A DNA stretch of 64,000 nt, taken from the NCBI GenBank assembly GCA_002092835.1, contig LVWL01000012.1, positions 1 through 64,000 on the forward strand, written 5' to 3'. Positions within the stretch are counted from its first letter, which is position 1; each line of letters opens with the position of its first letter. The position numbers were made by a program, and so were the translations under genes. Positions 24,314 to 34,844 of this stretch are shown here, one piece after another. The notes below the pieces were generated by a model. That model ran no database searches, was not told the DNA's origin, and saw nothing but the letters and a program-made list of their open reading frames with translations. Origin of the DNA: Campylobacter concisus (GTDB taxonomy: Bacteria; Campylobacterota; Campylobacteria; Campylobacterales; Campylobacteraceae).

Positions 24314-25827
24314 AATCTATAATCATCTACCCTTTTTTTAAGCTTGTTTGCTTGCTTTTTATTTTTAAAAATAGCGCCAACTACCGAGGCCACAAATGCA
24401 ATGGCAAGAAATATCCAGTAGGCATATTTTTGCGAGTAATCATCAAAGTCGCTTATCGCATCGATCACCACCTCACCATCAGCTGGCGTCATAGCGCCTT
24501 GATCTACCATTTTTACTATCTCATCAAGTTTTAAATTCTTAACATTTGGACCATAAGGACGAGTGAGAATTTCAACCACACCAAGGTCGTTTATATCATA
24601 AACACTGATGTTAAAATGCCAGCCGTAGCCGACGTTATCAAAATAATATGTCTTATCTCCGTTTGCATAAACCGCTCCGTAGCCATCGTTTCTTACAAGC
24701 CCTATCTTTCGCCACTGCTCTTTTGTATCAAGCCTTACGATACACGTGTGGCGTGAGCTTAGGCTGTGATCATTTTTAGTGTTGTGCCAAATTTCATAGG
24801 TTTTTAGAAAATATGTCTTGCCATCACTTATCACCACGTCGCCATATAACGGCGTTATCTCGCCTTTAAACGGATCGTCGCCATCTCTTACAAACTCACC
24901 CTCATCTATGCTGTTATACCACTGCCACTTTCGCTCCCAGTGATAGATACCGCCTTTGCCACGAAAGAGCGCATGATAGGAATGCTCATCTTTTAGGTTA
25001 AAAAGTGGCTCGTATGGGGCAAATTGTGGGTCAAATTCGTGATCGTTTGCATAAACCATGCCAGAATTTGGCTCATAAAGATAGTGAATGCGCCATATCT
25101 CACCGATATCACGCATTTGCGGGCTAAATTTGATCCCTAGTTTTGTGCTGTTATAATAGACATTTTCTCCGTCAGTCGTAAAATGCACGCTCTTTCTGCC
25201 AGACGTCTCCTCTATATACCGTAGTTTGCTAGCATTTGCACCCTGTAACTCTTTGCCGTCAAAATAAACTTTCACACCGTCGCTTGCATAGCCAAAGCCT
25301 AGAATGGGCGATAAATTTAGATTATCGACCTGTCTAAATTTATAGATATGACTTTGTGCTTTTGGTGTGTTTAAAAGTGCGTGCGAGATCATCTGCCACG
25401 CTTCTACAACTCCCCTTATCTCAAGATTTGGCACACTTGCACTATTGCAAAAATAAGTCATCTTACTGTCGCTAAAATATCCATTCCCAATAGCTATTAC
25501 GCTTTTAGGATCAAGTCCGCTCATAACGAGGTTGCCACAATACACCACCTCATCGCTCATGCCGACGTTTCTGTTGTCGTATTTGCCAGTGTCTAGGTAT
25601 TTGAATTTACTAGCCTTAGCACCGACTAGCTCAAATCTACCGCCACTTGGAACCATGGCATAGACTTTATCATCTTCGGTGGTATAAAACACACTGCCTC
25701 TTATCTCTTTAAATTTATCCCTATCTTCATCTATATAGCCAGCAGAAATAAACATAAACGCATAAAGACAAAACAAAATAAGAGCAAAAAATAAGATTAT
25801 GACGATTATTGGATATTTTTTTATCAT
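24310..25827 (-). CDS. DKNYY-domain protein, membrane anchored (copy 1)
   Basis: About 505 residues. Same layout as its neighbour: an N-terminal TM (IVIILFFALILFCLYAFMF), DKNYY-like units in the ectodomain (for example SDEVVYCGNLVMSGLDPKSV, SDGVKVYFDGKELQGANASK) and a C-terminal TM (YWIFLAIAFVASVVGAIF). The paralogues share the block SGLDPKSV/GLDPKSAR and the YGAVYANG motif. I prefer ATG 25827 (after GCAGGATTAAA), because the TM then starts at the N-terminus as in copy 2; ATG 25872 would overlap the ABC-F gene. Function unknown; probably a repeated surface or periplasmic protein. Confidence 0.75.
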   Translation of the reverse strand: MIKKYPIIVIILFFALILFCLYAFMFISAGYIDEDRDKFKEIRGSVFYTTEDDKVYAMVPSGGRFELVGAKASKFKYLDTGKYDNRNVGMSDEVVYCGNLVMSGLDPKSVIAIGNGYFSDSKMTYFCNSASVPNLEIRGVVEAWQMISHALLNTPKAQSHIYKFRQVDNLNLSPILGFGYASDGVKVYFDGKELQGANASKLRYIEETSGRKSVHFTTDGENVYYNSTKLGIKFSPQMRDIGEIWRIHYLYEPNSGMVYANDHEFDPQFAPYEPLFNLKDEHSYHALFRGKGGIYHWERKWQWYNSIDEGEFVRDGDDPFKGEITPLYGDVVISDGKTYFLKTYEIWHNTKNDHSLSSRHTCIVRLDTKEQWRKIGLVRNDGYGAVYANGDKTYYFDNVGYGWHFNISVYDINDLGVVEILTRPYGPNVKNLKLDEIVKMVDQGAMTPADGEVVIDAISDFDDYSQKYAYWIFLAIAFVASVVGAIFKNKKQANKLKKRVDDYRL

Positions 25828-25861
25828 TTTAATCCTGCAAATGACTCCATCTTGCGATAAT

Positions 25862-27801
25862 TTATCTTTCATACTCCAGCTCCTCGGCGATCTCAAGCAC
25901 TTCAAAATAGTCATTTTCTATGCTTTCAAGCTCAGCTTTTGCCTTTTCTAGCTCTTCATAAAGCTTAGTAAGCCCCACTTCTTGATAAATTTTAGGATCA
26001 CTAAGCCCCTCATTTAGCTCGGCTACCCTTGCTTCAAGGGCTGAAATTTTATCTGGATATGTGTTTAAAATTTGCGTTTGTTTGTAGCTTAGTTTTGCGC
26101 CTGTTTTACTCTTTTGTTTGGCTTCGTTTTGACTATTTGAGAGCTCTTTTTCAAATTTATCAAGCTCTTTCATCTCATCCTCAAGCTCCAAATAGACGCT
26201 ATACTCCTCGTGCAAGACATTTATCTTTGTGCCCTCAAACGCCCAGAGCTTATTTGCCATCTTATCGACAAAATATCTATCGTGGCTAACTAGCAAGATA
26301 GCCCCCTCAAAGCTTTGCAAGTAGTCTTCTAAGATGTTGATAGTTGCGATATCAAGGTCGTTTGTCGGCTCGTCAAGCACCAGCACATCGTATGTTTTAG
26401 TAAAAAGCATCGCAAGTGCGACACGGTTTTTCTCGCCGCCACTTAAAACGCCTATCTTTTTATCCAGAAATTCCTTTGGAAAGAGGAAATTTTTAAGATA
26501 GCCATAAACATGCATATTTCGCCCACGAACTAGCACGTGGTCGCCGCCATTTGGGCAAAAGGTCTCTATAAGGCTCTTATCATCATCAAGGACATTTCTC
26601 GCCTGATCAAAGTAGCCAATACTCACCTCGCCCCTTTTTATCTCGCCGCTGCTTTGCTTTTCAAGTCCTAGCAAAATTTTAAGCAAAGTGCTCTTTCCAC
26701 TGCCGTTTCGTCCGACTATGGCGATCCTCTCGCCCTGCAAGACTCTTGCGTCAAATTTTTCAAAAAGCACCTTGCCGTCTATGCTTTTACCTAAATTTTT
26801 AAACTCAAAGAGCATTTTTTTGCGGTTTTGGCTCTGCGTTTGGTTGAAATTTTTACTGGCACGCTCAAGCTCTAGCCTCACTCGCCTTATCACACCTGGA
26901 TTTTTCTTAGCCTCTTCACGCATGGCGAGCACTCGCTCTTTTCTGCCTTCATTTCGCTTTAGTCTAGCTTTTACGCCGCGCCTTAGCCACTCCTCTTCAG
27001 CTTTTAGCTGTTTTAGCAGCGTCTCATGTGACTTTGCAAGGCTTGCTAAAATTTCCTCTTTTTTGGCTAGGTAGTTTGCATATCCACCATCAAAGCTTCT
27101 AAGCCCAGCCTCCTCGACCTCGACACACCTCGTAGCGAGCGCATCTATAAAATACCTATCGTGGCTAATAAAAACTATGCTTTGATTTGAGCCCTTTAGC
27201 ATATCTTCAAGAAATTTGACCATGTAAACATCAAGGTGGTTTGTTGGCTCATCAAGTAGCAGCACATCTGGCTTTTTAAGGATGAGAGCACCCAGTGCCA
27301 CGCGTCTGATCTCGCCACCACTTAGTGAGCAAATGGGTCTATTTTCATACTCTTTTAGCTTAAATTCTTGCAAAATTCGCTCAATCTTATGCTCGATATT
27401 CCAGCCATCTTTTGCCTCTATAAATTTATAAGCCTCTCTTGCTCTTTTAAAATTTCTTTGTTTTCAGGATCATTTGCTAGTAAAACACCGCTCTTTTCAT
27501 ATTCGCTTATCGCATCAAATATCTCTTTTAGCTCGTTATTTAGTGCCTGCCTTACGGTAAAAGTTGCGTTAAAATTTGGAGTTTGAGCTAGCATTTCGAC
27601 GCTTATTAAGCTTTGCACTATGCGTCTACCACTATCAGCTGCCACTTCACCAGAGATGATCTTCATAAGCGTGCTTTTACCGCTGCCATTTTTACCGATG
27701 ATCGCTATCTTTTCATTTTCATTTATACTAAAATTTACACCATTTAAAATCTCATTTGCATCAAATTTTTTACTTACGTCTATCAGATCGATTAATGCCA
27801 T
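25862..27801 (-). pseudogene. uup: ABC-F family ATPase (Uup-like), split by a one-base deletion
   Basis: A soluble twin-ATPase of the ABC-F group, acting on ribosomes or DNA (Uup affects transposon excision and translation). First domain: GKNGSGKSTLMK Walker A, SLSGGE signature and LLLDEPTNHLD. Then a linker with basic residues, and a second domain with GRNGSGKSTLLK and LVLDEPTNDLD, and a C-terminal coiled coil. The frame breaks after EQERLIN: the first frame ends at 27418, and the rest (FIEAKDGWNIEHKIERIL, then QEFKLKEY) is one frame away. One T missing from TTTT at about 27422-27424 restores about 646 residues. Confidence 0.85.
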
Positions 27802-27863
27802 TTTTCTCTCATTTTTTAAATTTCTCGCGATTATATCAAAAGGGAGCTAAAACCTAATTTGGC

Positions 27864-27869
27864 TATAAT
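27864..27869 (+). promoter_or_regulatory. Probable -10 box upstream of the MATE gene
   Basis: TATAAT within TTTGGCTATAATTGCC, 35 bases before the ATG at 27905, in the divergent gap beside the ABC-F gene. Confidence 0.5.
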
Positions 27870-27904
27870 TGCCACATAAATTTAGACTTTCAAGCGAGCA
27901 TTTA

Positions 27905-29224
27905 ATGAATCTTTCTATGAAAAAGTTAGTAATTCCTATATTTTTGGATATGTTTTTACACTTCATTACGCTTATTATCAACACCTACATGGTGACAAAA
28001 GTGAGCGTGCATTTAGTTGGTGCCATGGGCGCTGGCAATCAAGTAATGGATCTTTTTATGACTATTTTTAACTTTCTAAGTATCGGCTGCTCGGTCGTCG
28101 TCGCCCAAGCACTGGGAGCCAAAAAGAACGAGCTAGCCTCAAATGTCATACACGCCAGTATCACTTCAAACACCATTTTTGGCGTATTCTCAGCCATCAT
28201 CATCTACGTCTTTGGCTACAACATCTTAAATTTACTAAACGTGCCAAAAGAGCTTATAAATGATAGCTTCTCATATCTTCACATCCTTGGCTTTGCCCTA
28301 CTTTTTGATGGCATCGGTATGGTGCTAGCTGCGGTGCTTCGTGTTTATAACCTAGCAACTGCTGTTATGCTAACGTCGGTTTTGATGAACGTAATTACAA
28401 TTTTAGGCAATGCTATCTCCCTTTTTGGCTGGTTTAATCTACCAAATTTAGGCCTACAAGGGGTTGCTATCTCGACACTTGTTGGTAGACTGGTAGGCAT
28501 TTTTGTGCTAGCTTATATGCTAAGTCAAAAGGCAAAAGTTAAAATTTATTTTAAAAAGCTACTTGTCGTACCATTTGAAATTTTAAAGAAAATCCTCTCA
28601 ATTGGCCTTCCAAGTGCAGGCGAAAATTTACTCTGGATGGCACAATATATGGTCGCTTTTGGCTTTGTGGCAAGCATGGGCGAGGCTAGCCTTAGCGTGC
28701 AGACCATTTACTTTCAGATCACGCTTCTTATCTTGCTTTGTGGAGCGAGCATTAGCGTGGCAAACGAGGTCATTGTAGGACATTTAGTTGGAGCAAGTGA
28801 GTTTAACGAGGCCTATACAAGGACATTTAGGGCGCTAAGACTCGGCGTTTTTATAACTCTCATCGTCGTTCTCATAGCCTACGCGCTTAAAAACCAGATC
28901 ATGGACGCACTAAATTTAGGTGAAAATTTGCGCTCCATCATGCTACCACTTTTTGCGCTCTCAATCGTACTTGAGACTGCCAGGACCTTTAACATCGTCA
29001 TCGTAAACGCTCTTCGCGCAAGTGGAGATGCAAAATTTCCACTCATAACTGGCCTTATCTTCATGTGGGGACTCTCGCTGCCACTTGGATACTTTTTGGG
29101 CATATACATTGGCTGGGGCATTGTTGGCGTTTGGATAGGATTTTGCGCTGATGAGTGGCTAAGAGGCCTTGCAAATACTTGGCGCTGGAGAAGTAAAAAG
29201 TGGCAAGAAAAACGCCTAGTTTGA
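27905..29224 (+). CDS. MATE family efflux transporter
   Basis: A 439-residue, 12-TM exporter of cationic drugs or metabolites driven by sodium or protons. The two-fold structure is visible: AMGAGNQVMDLFMTIFNFLS and GCSVVVAQALGA in the first half, and GLPSAGENLLWMAQYMVAFG and GASISVANEVIVGHLVGA in the second. The ATG at 27905 is used because the in-frame TTG twelve codons earlier falls inside the -10 box. The 3' end overlaps the following gene by 25 bases. Confidence 0.85.
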   Translation: MNLSMKKLVIPIFLDMFLHFITLIINTYMVTKVSVHLVGAMGAGNQVMDLFMTIFNFLSIGCSVVVAQALGAKKNELASNVIHASITSNTIFGVFSAIIIYVFGYNILNLLNVPKELINDSFSYLHILGFALLFDGIGMVLAAVLRVYNLATAVMLTSVLMNVITILGNAISLFGWFNLPNLGLQGVAISTLVGRLVGIFVLAYMLSQKAKVKIYFKKLLVVPFEILKKILSIGLPSAGENLLWMAQYMVAFGFVASMGEASLSVQTIYFQITLLILLCGASISVANEVIVGHLVGASEFNEAYTRTFRALRLGVFITLIVVLIAYALKNQIMDALNLGENLRSIMLPLFALSIVLETARTFNIVIVNALRASGDAKFPLITGLIFMWGLSLPLGYFLGIYIGWGIVGVWIGFCADEWLRGLANTWRWRSKKWQEKRLV

Positions 29225-29862
29225 GGCAAAAGAGCCTAAATTTAGACTTTTATGGTCTAAGCGTTTTAATAAATTTTAAAACAAATGTAAAATCCATGCG
29301 TTTAAGAGTTGGCAAGGACGCTAAGATCACGCTTTCTATGCCATTTTATAGCACGCAAAAGATGGCTCTTGGCTTTCTTGAAACGCACAGAATTTGGCTT
29401 GAAAACTCATACAAAAAAGCTCTTTTAAATTTACCAAAAGATGATGAGATGAAATTTCTTGGGCAAATTTATAAGATCAAATTTGATGAGAGCACAAAAG
29501 AGCCTTTTTTTGAAGATAAATTTATCATAACGCCAAATTTAAAGGCGTTTGAGCGCTTTAAAAAAACAAGAGCAAAAGAGCTATTTTTAGAGCTTGTAAG
29601 CCATTTTCAGCCTTTTATAAATAAGCCAATCAAGCGCATCGTCATACGAAATAGCAAAACTCGCTGGGGCAGCTGCAATCACAAAAAGGGCTATATAAAC
29701 TTAAGTCTAAGACTCATAGAAAAGCCCATCTCAGCCGTGCGCTATGTAGTGCTTCATGAGCTTACCCACCTACTCTATCCGCATCATCAAAGCAGCTTTT
29801 ATAAATTTATAGAACGTATCATGCCTGATTATAAAGAGCAAGAGAGAATTTTAAGAGCGTAA
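29200..29862 (+). CDS. YgjP/M48-like zinc metallopeptidase family protein (DUF45)
   Basis: About 220 residues. The zinc motif HELTHLL (about residue 188), with SLRLIEKPISAVRYVVLHEL before it and the R-x-x-x-T-RWGSC signature (IVIRNSKTRWGSCNHKKG) about 50 residues earlier, identifies the DUF45/YgjP family of predicted intracellular metallopeptidases. The start is GTG 29200, inside the MATE gene; translation is probably coupled. Substrates unknown. Confidence 0.88.
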   Translation: MARKTPSLRQKSLNLDFYGLSVLINFKTNVKSMRLRVGKDAKITLSMPFYSTQKMALGFLETHRIWLENSYKKALLNLPKDDEMKFLGQIYKIKFDESTKEPFFEDKFIITPNLKAFERFKKTRAKELFLELVSHFQPFINKPIKRIVIRNSKTRWGSCNHKKGYINLSLRLIEKPISAVRYVVLHELTHLLYPHHQSSFYKFIERIMPDYKEQERILRA

Positions 29863-29935
29863 TTTATTTTCATCAAGTAAGTGTAAAAATTAATATGCTA
29901 AAATTGCATGTTAATTCACAAAAAAGGGAATTTCA

Positions 29936-30421
29936 ATGAAAAAAATGATTTTTATCTCAATCTTAGCTGCTTGTGCTTTTGCAGGTAACTTTGAAGATGG
30001 ACTAAAGGCATATGGGAGCTCAAATTTCAAAGAAGCTTTAGCTAAATTTGAAGCAGGATGTTTGGCAAATGATGTAAAATCTTGCGTAAAAGTTGGAGCG
30101 ATTTACCAACTAGGAAAAACAGCTCTACCTAATCCAAGCAAGGCCTTAGAGTATTATAATAAAGCTTGCGAAGCTGGCGAGGTTGAAGGTTGCTCGGCAG
30201 CTGGTGGACTTTATCTAAATACTGAGCCACAAAAAGCAAGAGAACTTTTTAATAAAGCTTGTGATAAGAATGATGGATATTCTTGCGAGATGGTAGGTTC
30301 TATCTTGATAGAAGCTAAAGAATTTAAAAAAGCTTATGAATTTTTAGTAAAAGGCTGCGAATTAGGCGATAAGATGTCTTGCGAATTTGCAGGTGATCTA
30401 AGACGCTCAAAACAACTATAA
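29936..30421 (+). CDS. Sel1-like repeat protein, secreted (Hcp-like)
   Basis: A 161-residue protein with a signal peptide (MKKMIFISILAACAFAGNF). The rest has four Sel1-like helical repeats, each carrying a Cys pair spaced by seven residues (CLANDVKSC, CEAGEVEGC, CDKNDGYSC, CELGDKMSC), as in the helicobacter Hcp family, where the pairs form disulfides. Hcp proteins are secreted and can bind penicillin or host factors; the role here is not known. ATG 29936 follows AAAAGGGAA. The gene stands alone, with a strong terminator after it. Confidence 0.85.
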   Translation: MKKMIFISILAACAFAGNFEDGLKAYGSSNFKEALAKFEAGCLANDVKSCVKVGAIYQLGKTALPNPSKALEYYNKACEAGEVEGCSAAGGLYLNTEPQKARELFNKACDKNDGYSCEMVGSILIEAKEFKKAYEFLVKGCELGDKMSCEFAGDLRRSKQL

Positions 30422-30447
30422 TTTTTAGGCTTTCGAGCCTAAAAATT
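30420..30447 (+). terminator. Strong rho-independent terminator after the Sel1-like gene
   Basis: AATTTTTAGGCT (30420-30431), TTCG tetraloop, AGCCTAAAAATT (30436-30447), a perfect 12-bp stem starting at the stop codon, followed by CTTTTATCC. Confidence 0.85.
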
Positions 30448-30540
30448 CTTTTATCCTTAAACAAAAAATCCAAAAAACACTTATTTTAAATAGAAATTAT
30501 CCAAAGTATAAAGGTAGCTCTAAAAATTTATATTAGAAAT

Positions 30541-30564
30541 TTAGGCAAGAACGCTCTTGCCTAA
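30541..30564 (-). terminator. Terminator of the TRAP transporter operon
   Basis: TTAGGCAAGA (30541-30550), loop ACGC, TCTTGCCTAA (30555-30564): a perfect 10-bp stem immediately past the TRAP stop codon at 30567 on the minus strand. An AT-rich stretch follows. Confidence 0.8.
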
Positions 30565-30566
30565 GA

Positions 30567-32632
30567 TTAGATTATTTTTATTTGATCAAGCGGTTTGTCT
30601 TTAATGCCCCATTGAGTCATAAAAACAAATCCATAAAGTACAGCAGCTACGATATAAGCAGTGTATTCGTTTGGTATAAGATTAAATTTCGCACATATAT
30701 TTGGTACAAGAGCCAGTGGCACAACAGGGATCAAAAGAATACGCTCCCAAATTCTAAGCTTTGTGACATAGTAGCCTTGAAGTAAGCTTGAAAATGCAAA
30801 CATTCCCACGATCGCCATACCAAAGACAAGTAAAATTTCAAGCGGATTACTCATCCAAACGATCCCTTTAGAGTCAAGCGGATCGCCCTCATTTACGCTT
30901 TCTATTAGCATAAGTTTGTTGTTAAAGAAAAAGGCAAATGGCAAGATCGCTGTTCTTAGATCATAAAAGAATCCTTGAACGCCAACGGTTATAGGATTTG
31001 CTTTAGCAATGCCAGCTGCTGCATAAGCTGCGATGCCAACTGGTGGCGTATCATCAGCTAAAATTCCAAAGTAAAAGACAAAAAGATGCACGGCAATGGC
31101 TGGGATCAAAAAGCCATTTTTATGTGCTAAAAATAAAATGACAGGTGCCACAAGGCTTGAAACTACGATGTAGTTTGCCGTCGTTGGAAGGCCCATTCCT
31201 AGTATTAGCGACATCATCGCAGTAAGAAGCAATATCATAACTATATTATCACCAGCAAGTAGCTCAACTAGATCTGAAAGTACTTGACCAAGGCCAGTTA
31301 GAGAGATAGAACCCACGATAATACCTGCAAGTGCGGTTGCGATGGCGATCGTTGTCATACTTTTTGCAGCTGTGACCATCGCCCAAAATATATCCTCAAA
31401 GCCAAGAAGCACGTCGCTTAGCCCTACTTTTTCGCCTGAAGCTAGCTTTTTAGTTGGCTCTTGAAAGATCATTATCAAAAATAAAAATCCAATCGCATTA
31501 AACGCAGCAGCTATGGCTGACTCTTTTGCGATTAAAAGCGTATAAAGCAGGATCAAAATAGGCGTTATATAATGAAGACCACTTACAAAAATTTTAAATC
31601 TTGAGTGAAATTCGCTCTGATTTATGCCTTTTAGTCCAAGCTTGACGCTCTCTAGATGCACGATAAAAAATAGTGACAAATAACAAGCAAATGCTGGGAT
31701 AACCGCTGCCATCATGACATTTGTATATGTCATGCCTAAAACTCAGCGATGATAAAAGCAGCTGCACCCATGATAGGTGGCATGAGCTGTCCATTTACAC
31801 CAGCTGCGACCTCGATGGCTCCAGCTTTTGTGCGCGAAAGGCCAGCTTTTTTCATAAGCGGTATGGTAAATGTACCAACGGTTACGACGTTTGCTGTTGA
31901 ACTGCCTGAAACCATGCCTGTTAGGCCGCTTGCGATGACTGAGGCCTTAGCCGGGCCGCCTCTATATTTGCCAAGGAGCGAGAAGGCTAAATTTATGAAA
32001 TATTGCCCAGCTCCTGCCCTCTCAAGCAATGAGCCAAAAAGAACAAAAAGATAGATAAAACTAACGCTAACTCCGATAGGCACACCAAAGACACCCTCAG
32101 TTGTCAAAAACATATGGCCTGCGATCTTTTCAAAGCTGGCACCCTGATGAGCGATGATGTCTGGCATATAAGGGCCAAAGTGATCATATATCAAAAATAA
32201 TATACAAATAATTGGAAGTGCTGGTCCCATGACACGCCTGCCAGCCTCGAGCAAGACAATGATCGCTAAAAACGATATGACGATATCTTGTATGATGTAG
32301 TCCCCGGTCCTATCAGCTAGCTCATAAAAATAAACCGCCGGATAAAGCACAGCAACAACGCCTACCACGCAAAAGACTAGATCGTAAAATGGCAAACTAG
32401 AATGTGCCTTTTTATGAAAAGTGACTGGATAAAGCAAAAATACAAGACCAACCGCAAAGGCTAAGTGTATCGAGCGTGAAATGTTAGTATTTAGCGGAAA
32501 ATAAGCTATATAAAGCTGAAAAACTGACCAAGAAAAGCACACAATTGCAATGAAATAGTTGTAAAAATTGCTATTTATCTCCCTTGTTTTTACCTCGACA
32601 AATTGTTCTTCGTTGTCTTTGACTTCGTTCAT
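30567..32632 (-). pseudogene. TRAP transporter fused small/large permease, split by a one-base deletion
   Basis: The membrane component of a TAXI-type TRAP transporter, with DctQ-like and DctM-like domains in one polypeptide of about 688 residues. First part (MNEVKDNEEQF... to about residue 297): four or more TM helices, then GLTGMVSGSSTANVVTVGTF. The frame breaks after AAAFIIAEF; adding one T to the four-T run at about 31738-31741 gives EFLGMTYTNVMMAA and joins it to the 388-residue remainder (GLPTTANYIVVSS, ADDTPPVGIAAYAAAGIA). Promoter and partner: the TAXI binding protein lies just upstream. As written the gene is interrupted. Confidence 0.88.
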
Positions 32633-32718
32633 CTCTCTCCTTTAAAATTTAAATATATAAATTTAAAAGAATTTGTATATTTAAATTTTATCCAGAGGCA
32701 AAAGCCTCTGGAAATGGA

Positions 32719-33660
32719 TTATTTTAAAATACCAGCCTCTTTAAATGCAGCCTCTGCAGCTGGGTGAAGCGGAGCTGAAAGACCTTGAACAAGATCTTCT
32801 TTGTTTACTGATTTTAGCGCTGGGTGAAGAGTTTTATACTCATCAAAGTTGTCTAAAATAGCTTTTATCACAGCTTTTACAGCCTCGTCCTTTGTATCTT
32901 TATTAGTTACCAAAACAGCTTTTACACCGATAGTATTTACATCGTGATCTACGCCATCATATGAGCCTTTTGGGATCACACCTTTTGCAAAGTATGGCTT
33001 CTCTTTAAGAAGATTATCGATCTCGCTACCTTCGATATTTAGGATATCGATCGGCAAAGATGTCGCAGCATCAGTGATGTTTGCGGTTGGGTGGCCGACA
33101 ACAAAGCTGTATCCGTCTATCTTTTTATCTTTTAGTGCGTGTGGGCATTCACCAACTGTTAAAACGCCACGGTAGCCTAGTTTTGAAACGTCAAAGCCTT
33201 TTGCTTTAAAGACTTCAAGCGTACTTACTTCATTACCGCTGCCTGGGTTTCCGACGTTGTATTTTTTGCCTGCAAATGAAGCAATATCACTTGTTAGACC
33301 ACTATCTTTTGCTACAACAAATGCAAGAAGTTCTGGATAGATCGCAACTACTGAGCGTAAATTTTCATCTTTTGCTCCGTCAAATTTGCCAGTGCCGTTA
33401 AATTTATCATAGACGACGTCGCTTTGAACAAAGCCAAATGTAAGCTCTTTTTTGAGGACGTTATTTACGTTATAAACTGAGCCGCCAGTTGATTGAACTG
33501 AGCATTTTACATTAGTATTTTTGTTTGCCAAACGGCAGATCGCCCCACCTATCGGATAATATGTGCCTGTCATGCCGCCAGTGCCGATACTGATAAATTC
33601 TTTTGCTGAAAGAGTTGTTGCCAAAAGCAAGCCAGCAAGTGCCAAAGAAGTAGTTTTCAT
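32719..33660 (-). CDS. TAXI-family TRAP transporter solute-binding protein
   Basis: A 313-residue periplasmic receptor with a signal peptide (MKTTSLALAGLLLATTLSAKE). The TAXI signature FISIGTGGMTGTYYPIGGAICRL is at the mature N-terminus, followed by CSVQSTGGSVYNVN and VGNPGSGNEVSTLEVFKA. Members bind carboxylates or glutamate-like ligands; the ligand here is unknown. It is the first gene of a two-gene unit with the fused permease, 86 bases apart. Confidence 0.9.
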   Translation of the reverse strand: MKTTSLALAGLLLATTLSAKEFISIGTGGMTGTYYPIGGAICRLANKNTNVKCSVQSTGGSVYNVNNVLKKELTFGFVQSDVVYDKFNGTGKFDGAKDENLRSVVAIYPELLAFVVAKDSGLTSDIASFAGKKYNVGNPGSGNEVSTLEVFKAKGFDVSKLGYRGVLTVGECPHALKDKKIDGYSFVVGHPTANITDAATSLPIDILNIEGSEIDNLLKEKPYFAKGVIPKGSYDGVDHDVNTIGVKAVLVTNKDTKDEAVKAVIKAILDNFDEYKTLHPALKSVNKEDLVQGLSAPLHPAAEAAFKEAGILK

Positions 33661-33967
33661 CTAAGATCCTTTCAAGAAATTTAAGGCTATTTTATTCTAT
33701 AAATTTAGCTTTTTACCTTATTTAATATGATATTTTCATGCCGTTTTGGTAAAGTTGCAACCATTCTACACAATCAAGACTTAAAAAAATATTTTCTTAA
33801 GATTAATTTTATATTTCTTTATTAGCCAAAATAAATTTGATAAACCAGCTATTTAAATATCATTTTTTATTGTATAATCCACCGCAGTTCTAAGTTTAGA
33901 AAAATTTATTCAATCACACATTTTTTCAATTTTAACAACAATCAAAAATTTATTTATGGAGGAATTC
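33661..33967. promoter_or_regulatory. Divergent promoter region between the TAXI gene and pstS
   Basis: About 300 AT-rich bases with no coding sequence. It carries the pstS -10 box at 33873-33878 and a strong GGAGGAATTC ribosome site before pstS. The minus-strand promoter for the TAXI gene must also lie here but I see no clear box. A phosphate-responsive (PhosR) site would be expected for pstS; I could not identify one. Confidence 0.6.
33873..33878 (+). promoter_or_regulatory. Probable -10 box of pstS
   Basis: TATAAT within TTTTTTATTGTATAATCC, about 90 bases before the pstS ATG at 33968. The spacing implies a fairly long leader. Confidence 0.5.
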
Positions 33968-34840
33968 ATGAAAAAATCACTTATGTTGGCCGCTTCTATG
34001 CTGCTTTTATCTTTAAATTACGCTTCTGGTGCAGACGAAAAAACGCAAGTTAGCTTTAGTGGCTCATCTACTCTAGCTCCAGTCATCGCTAAAATTTCAA
34101 CTGACTTTATCGAAAAGTACGAGACGTGGGACAAGGTAGATAGCTCTTTGCCAAACAAAAATATCACCATTTTTGTCTCAGCTGGTGGCTCTGGTGCTGG
34201 CGTAAAAGCCGTTCTTGATCATGTCGCTGACTTTGGCATGCTAGCTCGCGACGTAAAAGATAGCGAAAAAGCAAAGATCAAAGATATGAAAGCCTATACG
34301 CTTGGCATAGATGCACTTTGCGTGGCTGTAAACCCAGAAAATGAGGTAATAAAGCTAAAGGGCGGAAATTTAAACAAAGATGAGATCGTCAAAATTTTCT
34401 CAGGTGAGTACAAAAAGTGGAGCGACCTTGACAAATCCCTACCAAATGACGAAATAGTCGTAGTTACAAGAGATCTTGGCGGCGGTGCTCACGAGGTATT
34501 TCAAAAAAAGATTATGAAAGATGTTAAAGTTAGCAAAAACGTCATCCAGTCACCATCAATGGGCGCACTTGTCTCAAAGATCATCGAAAATAAAAACGCA
34601 ATTGGCTACGCTTCTTTTGGTATCACAAACCAAAACAAAGGCAAGCTAATACCGCTAAACGTTGACGGTGTGGAGCCAACTGTGAAAAATATAGTTGATG
34701 GCAAATACTACATCTCTCGCCCGCTCATCATCGTAAAAAGTGGCGATCTAAGCAAGAGCGAGCAAATTTTTGTTGACGTGCTAAATTCGGCCGAAGGTCA
34801 AAAGACTATCGAAAAAATGGGATTTATACCAGTAAAATAG
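33968..34840 (+). CDS. pstS: Phosphate ABC transporter substrate-binding protein PstS
   Basis: A 290-residue periplasmic phosphate receptor with a signal peptide (MKKSLMLAASMLLLSLNYASG). Ligand-site motifs: SFSGSSTLAPVI, FVSAGGSGAGVKAV and TRDLGGGAHEVFQKK. ATG 33968 follows GGAGGAATTC; an ATG four codons upstream lies inside the ribosome site. First gene of pstSCAB. Confidence 0.9.
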   Translation: MKKSLMLAASMLLLSLNYASGADEKTQVSFSGSSTLAPVIAKISTDFIEKYETWDKVDSSLPNKNITIFVSAGGSGAGVKAVLDHVADFGMLARDVKDSEKAKIKDMKAYTLGIDALCVAVNPENEVIKLKGGNLNKDEIVKIFSGEYKKWSDLDKSLPNDEIVVVTRDLGGGAHEVFQKKIMKDVKVSKNVIQSPSMGALVSKIIENKNAIGYASFGITNQNKGKLIPLNVDGVEPTVKNIVDGKYYISRPLIIVKSGDLSKSEQIFVDVLNSAEGQKTIEKMGFIPVK

Positions 34841-34844
34841 TCCA

